Shown piece after piece: positions 1 to 6,704 of a stretch of DNA of 14,370 bases. A program made the position numbers and the translations under genes. Positions within the stretch are counted from its first letter, which is position 1, and each line of letters begins with the position of its first letter. The notes beneath the pieces are model-generated. The model was not told where the DNA came from. It saw nothing but the letters and a program-made list of their open reading frames with translations, and made no database searches. Source of the DNA: Bacillota bacterium (GTDB taxonomy: Bacteria > Bacillota_E > JAJZYS01 > JAILZS01); NCBI GenBank assembly GCA_021817625.1, contig JAKASY010000005.1, forward strand, positions 1 through 14,370, given 5' to 3'.

Positions 1-1
1 A

Positions 2-382
2 TGGCGCGAGCTGCGCGAGGCGACGGCTCGCGCCGAGGAGTCCGCGTCGGCGCCAGTGCCTTCCCCCGCCCCGGCGCGCGAGACGACGGGTGGGGCCGCG
101 GCGGAGCGCACGGCTGCGGCGGCGGCGCCTACGCCCGCCGGCGCGGCGGCCCTGGCCGTCGCGACGGGGTCCAGCCCCGCGGGCACCGCGCCCCCGTGGC
201 ATGACGCGGCCCAGGCCATGCTCCAGCGGGAAGCCGAGGTGCTGCAAAGGGCCCAGCGCGGCGAGGCGCCGCGCGACATCGCCGCGGCGCTGGGCCGCGG
301 CCTCGGCGAGGTGGAGCTCGTGCTGCGCCTGGCCGAGCGCGCGGGCGTTGGCATGACGGGTGCGCGAGGGGGCCAGGTGTAG
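2..382 (+). CDS. C-terminal part of a SwrB/DUF6115-like flagellar-operon protein (5' end outside window)
   Basis: The frame is open from the first bases of the window to the TAG at 380-382, so the start lies upstream. The visible 126 residues begin with a short charged stretch (WRELREATARAEE), pass through a long Ala/Pro/Gly/Thr linker, and end in a compact helical segment, RAQRGEAPRDIAAALGRG followed by LGEVELVLRL. That ending matches what I recall of the C-terminus of DUF6115/SwrB-type proteins in Bacillota flagellar operons (a 'G.s..eIA..Lg.g.GEVeLil.l' pattern). SwrB in Bacillus is a single-pass membrane protein that promotes basal-body maturation; the membrane segment would be in the missing part. 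It abuts flgC with no spacer, so the two are probably co-translated. The assignment rests on one short motif plus position. A DUF2802-type protein, with a similar ending, is the main alternative. Confidence 0.6.
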   Translation, partial: WRELREATARAEESASAPVPSPAPARETTGGAAAERTAAAAAPTPAGAAALAVATGSSPAGTAPPWHDAAQAMLQREAEVLQRAQRGEAPRDIAAALGRGLGEVELVLRLAERAGVGMTGARGGQV

Positions 383-841
383 ATGGCGAGCAGCATCGGC
401 GGCGGCCAGGGCATGGCGATCAGCGGCAGCGGCATCACCGCCGACCGCCTCTGGATGGACGTGATCGCGTCGAACCTCGCGAACATGAACACGACGCGCA
501 CCCCGGGGGGCGGCCCCTACCGGGCCGAGGAGGTCGTGTTCCAGGCGGGCGGCCAGGGTAGCGCCTTCGCCCAGACGCTGGCAGGCGCCTTGGCGGGCGG
601 CGGCCCCCAAGGCGTGGCGGTGTCGGCGATCGTCGGCGACCCCTCTCCCTTCCCGCTCGTGTACAACCCATCCAGCCCTGACGCCAACGCCCAGGGCTAC
701 GTGCGCATGCCCAACGTGAACGAGGTCACGCAGATGACCGACATGGTCGCGGCCACGCAGAGCTACGACGCCAACGCCACCGCCCTCAGCCTGGAGGAGC
801 AGATCAACCAGAAGGCCCTGCAGATCGGCCAGAACGCCTAG
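383..841 (+). CDS. flgC: Flagellar proximal rod protein FlgC
   Basis: FlgC is one of the proximal rod subunits that join the MS ring to the distal rod; it is exported by the flagellar type III system. The 152-residue length is usual. Family signatures are clear: SGSGITADRLWMDVIASNLA followed by NMNTTRTPGGGPYR near residues 14-47, the LVYNPSSPDANAQGYVRMPN block at about 92-111, and the C-terminal amphipathic helix with MVAATQSYDANATAL near 121-135. The ATG directly follows the upstream stop, and no better start exists. FlgC is normally preceded by flgB and followed by fliE. Here a DUF6115-like gene precedes it and fliF follows after 28 bases, so both usual partners are displaced or lost. Confidence 0.95.
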   Translation: MASSIGGGQGMAISGSGITADRLWMDVIASNLANMNTTRTPGGGPYRAEEVVFQAGGQGSAFAQTLAGALAGGGPQGVAVSAIVGDPSPFPLVYNPSSPDANAQGYVRMPNVNEVTQMTDMVAATQSYDANATALSLEEQINQKALQIGQNA

Positions 842-869
842 GCGCCCGTACCGATAGGGAGGAGTCGCG

Positions 870-2423
870 ATGTCGCTGGGACCGCAGGTGGACCGTGCCC
901 GGGAGGCGTGGCTGGGGTTCACGCCCGACCGCCGGCGCGTGCTCGGGATCGCCGCGGCGGCCCTTGCGACCGCGGTGGCCGCGGGCCTGGCCATCACGTC
1001 CTACGTGCCCTACACGACCGTCTATACGAACCTCACGCCCAGCGCCGCGGGCCAGGTCGTGAACGCGCTCCAGTCGCTCAAGGTGCCCTACCGGCTGAGC
1101 GGCACGAACATCGAGGTGCCGGCCGCCCAGGCCGACCAGGTGCGCGTCGAGCTTGCCACGCAGAACCTGCCGCAGCAGGGCCAGATCGGATACCAGAACG
1201 TGCTCTCCGCCTCCGGCTTCGGCATGACCGACCAGCAGTTCAACCTTGCCGTCCTGAACGCCCTCCAGAACGATCTGTCGTCCACCATCGCCACCATGCA
1301 GGGTGTGGATTCGGCCAACGTGCAGATCGTCGAGCCGCCGCAGAGCGCCTTCGCCCAGAGCTCGAGCGGCGTCGCGTCGGCCTCGGTGTACGTGGATCTC
1401 GCCGCGGGCCAGAGCCTGCCGGCGTCGGAGGTGAACGGCATTGAGCAGCTGGTGGCCCATGCCGTGCAGGGCTTGAGCGCCTCGAACGTGGTGGTCGTGG
1501 ACCAGTACGGACAGCTCCTGTCGGCCGTGGGCGCGAACGGCGCCACTGCCTCCGGTGTGACTGGCGAGCTGGCGACCGAGCAGTCCGTCGAGAACACGCT
1601 CGACCAGCGCATCACGGGCCTGCTCACGCCGGTCACCGGGCCCGGCAACGTCGTGGTGGCCGTGCACGCCAACCTGAGCTTCGCCCACACGAGCAAGACG
1701 GAGAACCTGGCGACGCAGACGGGTCCGGGCGGCGTCATCACCTCCAAAACGACGAGCACCTCGACGTTCAAGGGCACGGGCGGGGCGACGCCCACGACGG
1801 GTACGTCGGGCAACGTGCCGACCTACACGGCGACCGGCTCCGGCGGCACGAGCAACCAGACCAGCCAGAGCACGACCGTGCAGTACGCCGTGAACCACAT
1901 CCTCGAGCAGATCTCGAGCCCGCCCATGACCGTCCAGAGCCTCACCGTGTCGGTGATGGTGAACAAGAGGGCCTACCCGCTGACGCCGGCCGCGACCGCG
2001 CAGATCCGCGGCCTCGTGGCCACCGCGATCGGCCTGCCCGCGAACTCGCCGCTCGCTGCGAGCGACATCAGCGTGGCCTCCGCCCCGTTTGCGGCCGTGC
2101 CGATCCCGGCGGTGAAGACACCGACCTCGACCCTGCCTCTGCCCCTGCCCGCGCTGGCCGGCGCGGGCGGCGGCGGGCTCCCCCTGATCGTCGTGCTGCT
2201 CCTGATGCTCATGCGGCGGGGAGGCGGGCAGCGGCGCCGAGGCCGCGGTCAGGCCGCGGCGGCGGTCGCAGCGCCGGCCGCACCCATCCTCCTGCCGCCA
2301 CCGACGCCCGATCCCAACGTGGAGCGAGAGCGCCGCCTCATCGAGTCCGTGAGCGAGAGCGCCCGCAACCAGCCCGAGGAGGTCGCGAACCTCCTGCGCG
2401 GATGGCTCAGGGAGGAATCATGA
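870..2423 (+). CDS. fliF: Flagellar MS-ring protein FliF
   Basis: FliF forms the membrane-supramembrane ring, the first assembly platform of the flagellum and housing for the export gate. The 517 residues show the family plan: a cytoplasmic N-terminus, a first membrane helix at about 24-43, the YscJ/FliF ring-building region (LTPSAAGQVVNALQSLKVPY; SGFGMTDQQFNLAVLNALQN; VDSANVQIVEPPQSAF; ASVYVDLAAGQSLPASEVNG), and a low-complexity Ser/Thr/Gly stretch around 280-330. A second hydrophobic helix at about 424-448 is followed by an Arg-rich stretch. The tail NQPEEVANLLRGWLREES has the form of the FliG-binding peptide. The start is set by a strong GGGAGGAG at 857-864, five bases before ATG. fliG usually follows directly; here it does not. 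Confidence 0.96.
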   Translation: MSLGPQVDRAREAWLGFTPDRRRVLGIAAAALATAVAAGLAITSYVPYTTVYTNLTPSAAGQVVNALQSLKVPYRLSGTNIEVPAAQADQVRVELATQNLPQQGQIGYQNVLSASGFGMTDQQFNLAVLNALQNDLSSTIATMQGVDSANVQIVEPPQSAFAQSSSGVASASVYVDLAAGQSLPASEVNGIEQLVAHAVQGLSASNVVVVDQYGQLLSAVGANGATASGVTGELATEQSVENTLDQRITGLLTPVTGPGNVVVAVHANLSFAHTSKTENLATQTGPGGVITSKTTSTSTFKGTGGATPTTGTSGNVPTYTATGSGGTSNQTSQSTTVQYAVNHILEQISSPPMTVQSLTVSVMVNKRAYPLTPAATAQIRGLVATAIGLPANSPLAASDISVASAPFAAVPIPAVKTPTSTLPLPLPALAGAGGGGLPLIVVLLLMLMRRGGGQRRRGRGQAAAAVAAPAAPILLPPPTPDPNVERERRLIESVSESARNQPEEVANLLRGWLREES

Positions 2424-2590
2424 TAGAAATGGGACGCCTTGTGTCGCCCGGGCGAGGAATGGATCGACAAACACCATCAGCCGGCCTAGGCCGACGCTGG
2501 AGGGGTGCAAGGGAGGGAGGGCCTGGCCGATGATCCAAGCAACAGGCGGAGCGGGACGCGACCAGGCGGTAGCGGGGGAGGTGCGGCGCG
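2424..2590. promoter_or_regulatory. fliF-flgM gap with two perfect 12-base palindromes
   Basis: This 167-base stretch looks non-coding: its GC content at third positions drops in every frame compared with neighbouring genes. It contains two perfect palindromes, TCGCCCGGGCGA at 2444-2455 and CGGCCTAGGCCG at 2482-2493, with centres 38 bases apart. The second is flanked by CAGC and GCTG (2478-2481 and 2496-2499), so it could also fold as a hairpin with a two-base bulge. No T-run follows, so a classic intrinsic terminator is unlikely. An operator pair or promoter region for the flgM block is plausible because flgM usually starts a late transcription unit. I could not find a convincing sigma-28 or sigma-A promoter. 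Confidence 0.3.
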
Positions 2591-2887
2591 GTGGATGAGG
2601 TAGGACCGGTGGGCGGCCCTGCGGGACCCCTGCCTGCCGGCGCCCCGGAAGGGCGGCCCGCGCCGGGCGCGGCCGCTTCGAGCCAGGCCGCGCGGCGCGC
2701 GGCGGCCAAGAGCGGCTCCAGCACCGACCAGGTCGACCTGTCGGCGGCCGCCCGCCTCGCCACCGATCCCGCCGCCGCCGCCCAGCGCGCGGCCGCCCTG
2801 GTCAGGGCCATGGCGCCGGGCAGCTCGCCCGTGGACGTCGAGCAGCTCGCCCAGGCCCTGCAGCGCGAAGGGGTGGTGCCGTCGTGA
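2591..2887 (+). CDS. flgM: Negative regulator of flagellin synthesis (anti-sigma-28) FlgM
   Basis: FlgM binds and inhibits the flagellar sigma factor (sigma-28/SigD) and is released or exported when the hook-basal body is finished. The 98 residues start with about 45 residues rich in Pro, Ala and Gly. They end with a FlgM-like segment: TDQVDLSAAARLATDP, an RAAALVRAM helix, GSSPVDVEQLAQALQREGVV. This fits the family pattern of 'DkVeLS..A', a helix and 'G.Y.vd...vA..ml'. The start is GTG with GGGGGAGG about nine bases upstream. Its GTGA overlap with flgN and the following flgK-flgL reproduce the common flgM-flgN-flgK-flgL order, which is half of the evidence because sequence similarity in this family is low. 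The Pro/Ala-rich N-terminus is longer than usual. Confidence 0.8.
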   Translation: MDEVGPVGGPAGPLPAGAPEGRPAPGAAASSQAARRAAAKSGSSTDQVDLSAAARLATDPAAAAQRAAALVRAMAPGSSPVDVEQLAQALQREGVVPS

Positions 2888-3306
2888 GCGCGAGCGCATA
2901 CGCCCTCGCTCGCTGCGTGGGCGAGACGCGCGCGCTGACGCGCACCGCCCAGGCCATGCGAGACGCGCTAGAGGCTGGCGACACCCAGGAACTCTCGAGC
3001 CTCGTCGCGGTGCAGGAGATGGGCATCTGGCGCCTGGGCCAGCTGATGAAGGGCGAGAGCGTCGAGGGCGTGGACGAGCCGCCCGACGACCTGCTCGAGG
3101 CGGCTCGGACCGGGGCGGACGACGACCTCCGCCAAAGCCTCAGGCTCGAGATGCAGAGCCTGGCGGATGTCTCCGGCCAGAACGCGGTGCTGCTCAAGGA
3201 CGGGCTCATGATCGTGCGCGGCCTCCTGGCCATTCTCACGGGACGCTTTGGCGAATACGGCGGTGGGCCCGGCGGGCCGTCCGGCGTGTTCAGCCGGCGG
3301 GCGTAG
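2884..3306 (+). CDS. flgN: Flagellar export chaperone FlgN
   Basis: FlgN is the cytoplasmic chaperone that keeps FlgK and FlgL unfolded and delivers them to the export apparatus. The 140 residues are helical and charged, unlike the exported proteins around it. An N-terminal helix (RALTRTAQAMRDALEAGD) is followed by LSSLVAVQEMGIWRLGQLMK. A C-terminal SGQNAVLLKDGLMIVRGLLA then leads to FGEYGGG, matching the family's conserved 'N..LL...l.....l......Y...G' ending that carries the substrate-binding region. The GTG start overlaps the flgM stop as GTGA (2884-2887), implying translational coupling. The client gene flgK begins 12 bases downstream. Sequence conservation in FlgN is weak, so position supports the call strongly. 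Confidence 0.85.
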   Translation: MSASAYALARCVGETRALTRTAQAMRDALEAGDTQELSSLVAVQEMGIWRLGQLMKGESVEGVDEPPDDLLEAARTGADDDLRQSLRLEMQSLADVSGQNAVLLKDGLMIVRGLLAILTGRFGEYGGGPGGPSGVFSRRA

Positions 3307-3318
3307 GGGGGGCGCGCC

Positions 3319-4920
3319 GTGGCCACCACGTTCGGCGGCTTCCAGATCGTCCAGAGCGCCCTAAACGCCATGCAGGAGGCCGTCGACGTCGCCGGCCAGA
3401 ACGTGGCCAACGCGTCGACGCCCGGATACACCGAAGAGCGCGCCGTCCTCGTCAGCCAGCCTGGCGTGGTGCAGGTGGGCCTTGGCGGGCCGAACGCCAA
3501 CGCCACCCTGGGCATCGGCGTGAACGTCACCGAGGTTCAGCAGGTGTCCGAGGCGTTCCTGAACGCGCAGGTGCGCACCGCCCAGTCGAGCGTGTCGTAC
3601 CAAGGCCAGACCGTGCAGTTCCTGCAGCAGGCCCAGGGACTCTACAATGAGCCGGGCCCCAATGGGCTGTCCGCCGCCATGCAGACGTTCTTCACCGACC
3701 TCTCCACCCTTGCCACGAGCCCGCAGTCGAGTGCCGCTCGAGCGGTGGTCGCGCAGGATGCCGCCACCGTCGCCGGCCGCCTGAACACCCTGGCGTCCGG
3801 ACTGAGCCAGCTGTCGGGCGCCGTGCAGACCGACCTCGGCATCCAGGTCGGCCAGGCGAACAAGGATCTCACGCAGATCGCGTCCTTGAATCAGCAGATC
3901 CAGAACGCCCAGATCCAAGGCCTGCAGCCTAACACGCTCATGGATCAGCGCAATCAACTCCTGGCCAGCCTGAGCAAGGCCATGGGCATCACGGTGGGAA
4001 GCGACAGCGCGGGCAATCTTACGGTCACCGACACCGCCACCGGGGCGCTGCTCGTGGACGGCCAGCAGGCGGGGCAGCTGGCCACCGCGGCGACGCTCAC
4101 GAACGGCGCCGGGAGCGCCACCGCCTCTGCCTGGCAGGTGGTCGAGCAGGGCCTGCCGACCACGGGCGGCGGAGCGGCCCCGGCGCCCGCCCTCGCCAAC
4201 ATCACGAGCGGCCAGATCGGCGGCGACCTGAACCTCCTGGGCGGCGTGAGCTACGCGGCGGGCACCACGCCGCCCGGGGGCTTCGGCGCCCTGGCGCCGA
4301 CGGGCAACACGGCCGCGTACGGGCAGAGCCTCCAGGGGCAGCTCGACCAGGTGGCGAGCGCCCTCGCCACGTCGATCAACGCGCTGCAGATGCCGAGCGC
4401 TGCCGGCAGCCAGGCCTACTACCTGGATGCGAGCGGAAACCCCGTGAGCACCGCGCCCTCGGCCAGCCAGCCCACCGGTGTGCCCTTCTTCATCAATGCC
4501 GCAGCGACGGTACAGACGGTACCGCCGTCTGGCATCACCGCCGCCACGATCGCCGTGAACCCGGCGGTCCTGCAGAGCCCCTACGAGATCGCCGCGGCCC
4601 AGAGCGCGAACGCAAACGACGGCTCGAACGCCCAGGCCATGGCCGACCTCGGGCAGTCGACGAGCCCGGGGTCCGCCGTAGAGCTTTACAGCTCCCAGGT
4701 GAGCGGGCTCGGCGTGGTGGTCCAGGCGGCGCTCTCCGGCCAGACGACCGACGCGAGCCTTCTCACCCAGGCGCAGAACATGCAGCAGAGCGTTAGCGGC
4801 GTCTCGATCAACAACGAGGTGGCCAACATCACCCAGTACGAGGATGTCTACACCGCGGCCGCGAAGGCGCTCACCGCGATGCAGACGATGCTCCAGAGCC
4901 TGATGGCCGCCGTCGCCTGA
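3319..4920 (+). CDS. flgK: Flagellar hook-associated protein 1, FlgK
   Basis: FlgK is the first junction protein between hook and filament. The 533 residues contain the N-terminal rod/hook-type D0 motif (ALNAMQEAVDVAGQNVANAS then TPGYTEER, residues 14-41) and long coiled-coil D1 segments (ANKDLTQIASLNQQIQNAQI; NTLMDQRNQLLASLSKAMGI). A variable Gly/Ala/Thr-rich middle follows, and the C-terminal D0 helix is SGVSINNEVANITQYEDVYT with AAAKALTAMQTMLQSLM. The start is GTG after a run of Gs rather than a clean GGAGG, so initiation may depend on coupling to flgN 12 bases upstream. Only three Lys and five Arg occur in the whole protein, and Gln, Ser, Thr and Ala dominate. Assignment is secure. Confidence 0.96.
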   Translation: MATTFGGFQIVQSALNAMQEAVDVAGQNVANASTPGYTEERAVLVSQPGVVQVGLGGPNANATLGIGVNVTEVQQVSEAFLNAQVRTAQSSVSYQGQTVQFLQQAQGLYNEPGPNGLSAAMQTFFTDLSTLATSPQSSAARAVVAQDAATVAGRLNTLASGLSQLSGAVQTDLGIQVGQANKDLTQIASLNQQIQNAQIQGLQPNTLMDQRNQLLASLSKAMGITVGSDSAGNLTVTDTATGALLVDGQQAGQLATAATLTNGAGSATASAWQVVEQGLPTTGGGAAPAPALANITSGQIGGDLNLLGGVSYAAGTTPPGGFGALAPTGNTAAYGQSLQGQLDQVASALATSINALQMPSAAGSQAYYLDASGNPVSTAPSASQPTGVPFFINAAATVQTVPPSGITAATIAVNPAVLQSPYEIAAAQSANANDGSNAQAMADLGQSTSPGSAVELYSSQVSGLGVVVQAALSGQTTDASLLTQAQNMQQSVSGVSINNEVANITQYEDVYTAAAKALTAMQTMLQSLMAAVA

Positions 4921-4938
4921 CGGCCCGGGCCACGCCGA

Positions 4939-4955
4939 GGGCGCGCCTCGCGCCC
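4939..4955 (+). promoter_or_regulatory. GC-rich hairpin in the flgK-flgL gap
   Basis: GGGCGCG, loop CCT, CGCGCCC forms a perfect seven-base stem within the 58 bases between flgK and flgL. No T-run follows, and a strong GGAGGTG for flgL comes nine bases later (4964-4970). It could stabilise mRNA ends or set the flgK:flgL ratio. It could also be chance in GC-rich DNA. Confidence 0.3.
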
Positions 4956-4978
4956 AGCCGCTTGGAGGTGCTTTCGCG

Positions 4979-5899
4979 ATGCAGGTCACGCAGATGATGC
5001 CCCAGACCGTGCTCCTGTCCAACCTGAACAGCCTCATGACCTCGATCATGAGCGGCGAGCAGCAGGTGTCGACGGGAAGCGCGATCCAGGTGCCGTCGGA
5101 CAACCCGTCCGGCACGGCGCAGGACCTGAACCTGAGCGCGGCACAGGCGTGGAACAGCCAGTGGACGAAAAACGCGAGCGCAGCCTCCGCCTACATGTCG
5201 ACGACCGACCAGGCGCTCACCCAGGTCGGCCAGGTGCTGCAGAGCGCCGCGAACATCGCGTCGGCGGGAAGCTCCGCGACGGAGAACCCGTCGGAGATGC
5301 AGGCCCAGGCAACGCAGGTGGCGCAGCTCGTGCAGGAGGTCCAGCAGATCGCCAACACGCAGTACTCCGGCCAGTACGTGTTCGGCGGCGTGAGTGGCCA
5401 GGCGCCGTGGAACGCGCAGAGCGGGCAGTGGAACCTGACCGCGACCCCTGCGCCCGTGACCTTCGAGGTTGGGAGCGGCGTGTCGATCCCGGCCGGCCTC
5501 GACGGCTTCGCGCTCTTCCAGGGCCCCGTCGGCGGTGGCACCTCGGCCGGCATCCTCAGCCAGAACGGCGGGGCCAGCACCGGCGTCCTGGAGAAGCTCC
5601 AGGCCGACCTCCAGAGCGGCAACAGCCAGGCGGTGGGCACCGACCTCGCGGCCGTGCAGAACGCGATCTCGTTCGTCTCCTCCCAGCAGGCGCAGCTCGG
5701 GGCGCGCATGCAGCGCGTGCAGGCCGCCGCCTCCGGCCTCGGGCAGGTGAGCGTGCAGCTCGCCCAGGACATGGCCCAGGTGGCGTCGACGAACATGCCG
5801 GCGGCGATCGCCCAGCTGACGAACCAGGAGACCGTGTACCAGGCGGCGCTCTCGATCGGCGCGAAGATGCTCATGCCGACGCTCGCCACGTACATCTGA
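4979..5899 (+). CDS. flgL: Flagellar hook-associated protein 3, FlgL
   Basis: FlgL is the second junction protein, sitting between FlgK and flagellin and resembling flagellin in its terminal helices. The 306 residues begin with a flagellin-like helix (LLSNLNSLMTSIMSGEQQVS) and the PSDNPSGTAQDL motif at 39-50, equivalent to 'PSDDP.gaa..l'. The NTQYSGQYVFGGVSG signature at about 127-140 is diagnostic of FlgL. The C-terminus is another long helix (residues about 240-306) ending TLATYI. The start is fixed by GGAGGTG eight bases before ATG. The last gene of the flgMNKL block, it is followed by a strong hairpin. Lys (3) and Arg (2) are very scarce. Confidence 0.95.
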   Translation: MQVTQMMPQTVLLSNLNSLMTSIMSGEQQVSTGSAIQVPSDNPSGTAQDLNLSAAQAWNSQWTKNASAASAYMSTTDQALTQVGQVLQSAANIASAGSSATENPSEMQAQATQVAQLVQEVQQIANTQYSGQYVFGGVSGQAPWNAQSGQWNLTATPAPVTFEVGSGVSIPAGLDGFALFQGPVGGGTSAGILSQNGGASTGVLEKLQADLQSGNSQAVGTDLAAVQNAISFVSSQQAQLGARMQRVQAAASGLGQVSVQLAQDMAQVASTNMPAAIAQLTNQETVYQAALSIGAKMLMPTLATYI

Positions 5900-5926
5900 G
5901 ACCGACGCCGGTGGACCTTCGCCTTG

Positions 5927-5955
5927 GGCCGCCGCGGCTTTCGGCCGCGGCGGTC
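5927..5955 (+). terminator. Terminator-like hairpin after flgL
   Basis: A perfect ten-base stem, CCGCCGCGGC (5929-5938) with GCCGCGGCGG (5944-5953), encloses the loop TTTCG. A G-U and a G-C pair extend it outward. It begins 27 bases after the flgL stop. There is no downstream T-run, as is common for hairpin terminators in very GC-rich genomes. It probably ends or attenuates the flgMNKL transcript. Confidence 0.55.
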
Positions 5956-6005
5956 GTGTACGATGCGGGGAAGAGGGCCGTGCGGACGGAGGCGAGCGAT
6001 CGGAC

Positions 6006-6449
6006 ATGACGAGACTACCCCGCCGCGCGTGGCTGGCGGTCGCCATCGGCGCGGCCCTGCTGCTCTTCGGTGTGAGCGCCGGGCCCCACACGACGACGCC
6101 GGCCATGACCGTGCGCGCCTTCTTCCTCTATATCCGGCGCGGCGCGATGGAGAGCGCCTGGCAGGAGCTCGACCTGCCGCTTCAGGAGCACCGCCGGCCG
6201 AGCGCCGCGGTCGTCCCGGACGGCGCGGTTGGCACGTCCCTGGGCTGGCCGTCGCAGGCCGCGTTCGCCCGCCTCGCGCGCGCCGACCTCGCGTCGTTCC
6301 TGCGCGGCGCCCGCCTGACGCAGCGGGTGGGCACGTGGAACGCCACGGTCGTCGCGCGCTCCCCCGCGGGGGCCATCCTGTACGTGTCGCTTCACCGCGT
6401 CGACAACGAGTGGGTGTTCGAGCGCCTGATCGAGTCGCCCCGGGCCTGA
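6006..6449 (+). CDS. Putative membrane-anchored or secreted protein of unknown function
   Basis: I do not recognise this 147-residue protein. It starts MTRLPRRAW, then a single hydrophobic segment at about 9-26 (ending in GVSAG) that could be a signal peptide or an uncleaved membrane anchor with the positive N-terminus inside. The remaining 120 residues would lie outside the cell. The segment MTVRAFFLYIRRGAMESAWQ and the closing strands (GTWNATVVARSP, AILYVSLHRVDNEWVFERLI) suggest a small alpha+beta fold of the NTF2/DUF4878 type, but this is inference. The ATG has ACGGAGG 13 bases upstream, slightly far. Strong hairpins on both sides make it look like its own transcription unit. It occupies the place where many Bacillota carry fliW-csrA, but resembles neither. 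Unlike the axial proteins, its extracellular part has a normal number of arginines. Confidence 0.7.
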   Translation: MTRLPRRAWLAVAIGAALLLFGVSAGPHTTTPAMTVRAFFLYIRRGAMESAWQELDLPLQEHRRPSAAVVPDGAVGTSLGWPSQAAFARLARADLASFLRGARLTQRVGTWNATVVARSPAGAILYVSLHRVDNEWVFERLIESPRA

Positions 6450-6469
6450 CCGTGCCGGGCGGACGATCG

Positions 6470-6496
6470 GCGACCGTGGCCTCGGGCCACGGTCGC
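6470..6496 (+). terminator. Strong terminator-like hairpin upstream of flagellin
   Basis: A perfect 12-base stem with a three-base loop: GCGACCGTGGCC (6470-6481), TCG, GGCCACGGTCGC (6485-6496). It starts 20 bases after the stop of the small gene and insulates the flagellin gene from upstream transcription. No clear T-run follows, only GGTGTTGGG. Confidence 0.6.
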
Positions 6497-6579
6497 GGTG
6501 TTGGGAGGGAGGTGTCTACGGCACCCGCACGGCTGCGGGGCGCCTGGAAGGTGATCCGAGGAGGGCAGATTCGCTAGGT

Positions 6580-6598
6580 ATTCGGCGAGATTCGGCGA
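6580..6598 (+). repeat. Tandem 9-base repeat ATTCGGCGA upstream of flagellin
   Basis: Two exact copies of ATTCGGCGA sit at 6580-6588 and 6590-6598, separated by one G, giving a ten-base period, about one helical turn. A third partial copy, ATTCG, begins at 6569, 11 bases before the first. Regular helical phasing in a promoter region is typical of a binding site for an activator or repressor on one DNA face. No protein is assigned. Confidence 0.5.
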
Positions 6599-6698
6599 CA
6601 CGGATCCCTGATCGCCTCTCACCGCCTGTGACGACATGCGCGTGTACCCGGGGCCTGGCCAATTGCCAGAGGTGGCTCGCAAAGCCATCCGCAAAGGC

Positions 6699-6704
6699 AG
6701 GTGA
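6699..6704 (+). promoter_or_regulatory. Ribosome binding site that fixes the flagellin start
   Basis: AGGTGA lies ten bases upstream of GTG at 6715. It matches the end of the consensus GGAGGTGA. It supports GTG 6715 over the in-frame ATG at 6628, which would add 29 residues before the conserved flagellin N-terminus. Confidence 0.6.

Noticed and set aside
1..204. Frame-1 ATG open frame at the window edge
   Set aside because: Arg/Gly-rich shadow of the DUF6115-like frame, which runs through the same bases and ends at flgC.
845..869. CCGATAG upstream of fliF as a sigma-28 -10 element
   Set aside because: No TAAA-like -35 at the required distance; fliF lies 28 bases after flgC and is more simply read from the same transcript.
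804..1898. Minus-strand open frame of 364 codons across fliF
   Set aside because: Antisense shadow with His/Arg/Gly-rich translation and no family signature.
3361..5115. Minus-strand open frame of 584 codons across flgK
   Set aside because: Antisense shadow of flgK and the start of flgL; low-complexity translation without motifs.
4871..6106. Minus-strand open frame of 411 codons across flgL and the following gap
   Set aside because: Antisense to flgL, which is secure; the translation is Arg/His/Leu-rich with no domain.
6598..6605. ACACGGAT as a CsrA binding site in the flagellin leader
   Set aside because: It matches the core ACANGGA but is over 100 bases from the start codon, no hairpin presents the GGA, and there is no second site over the ribosome binding site.
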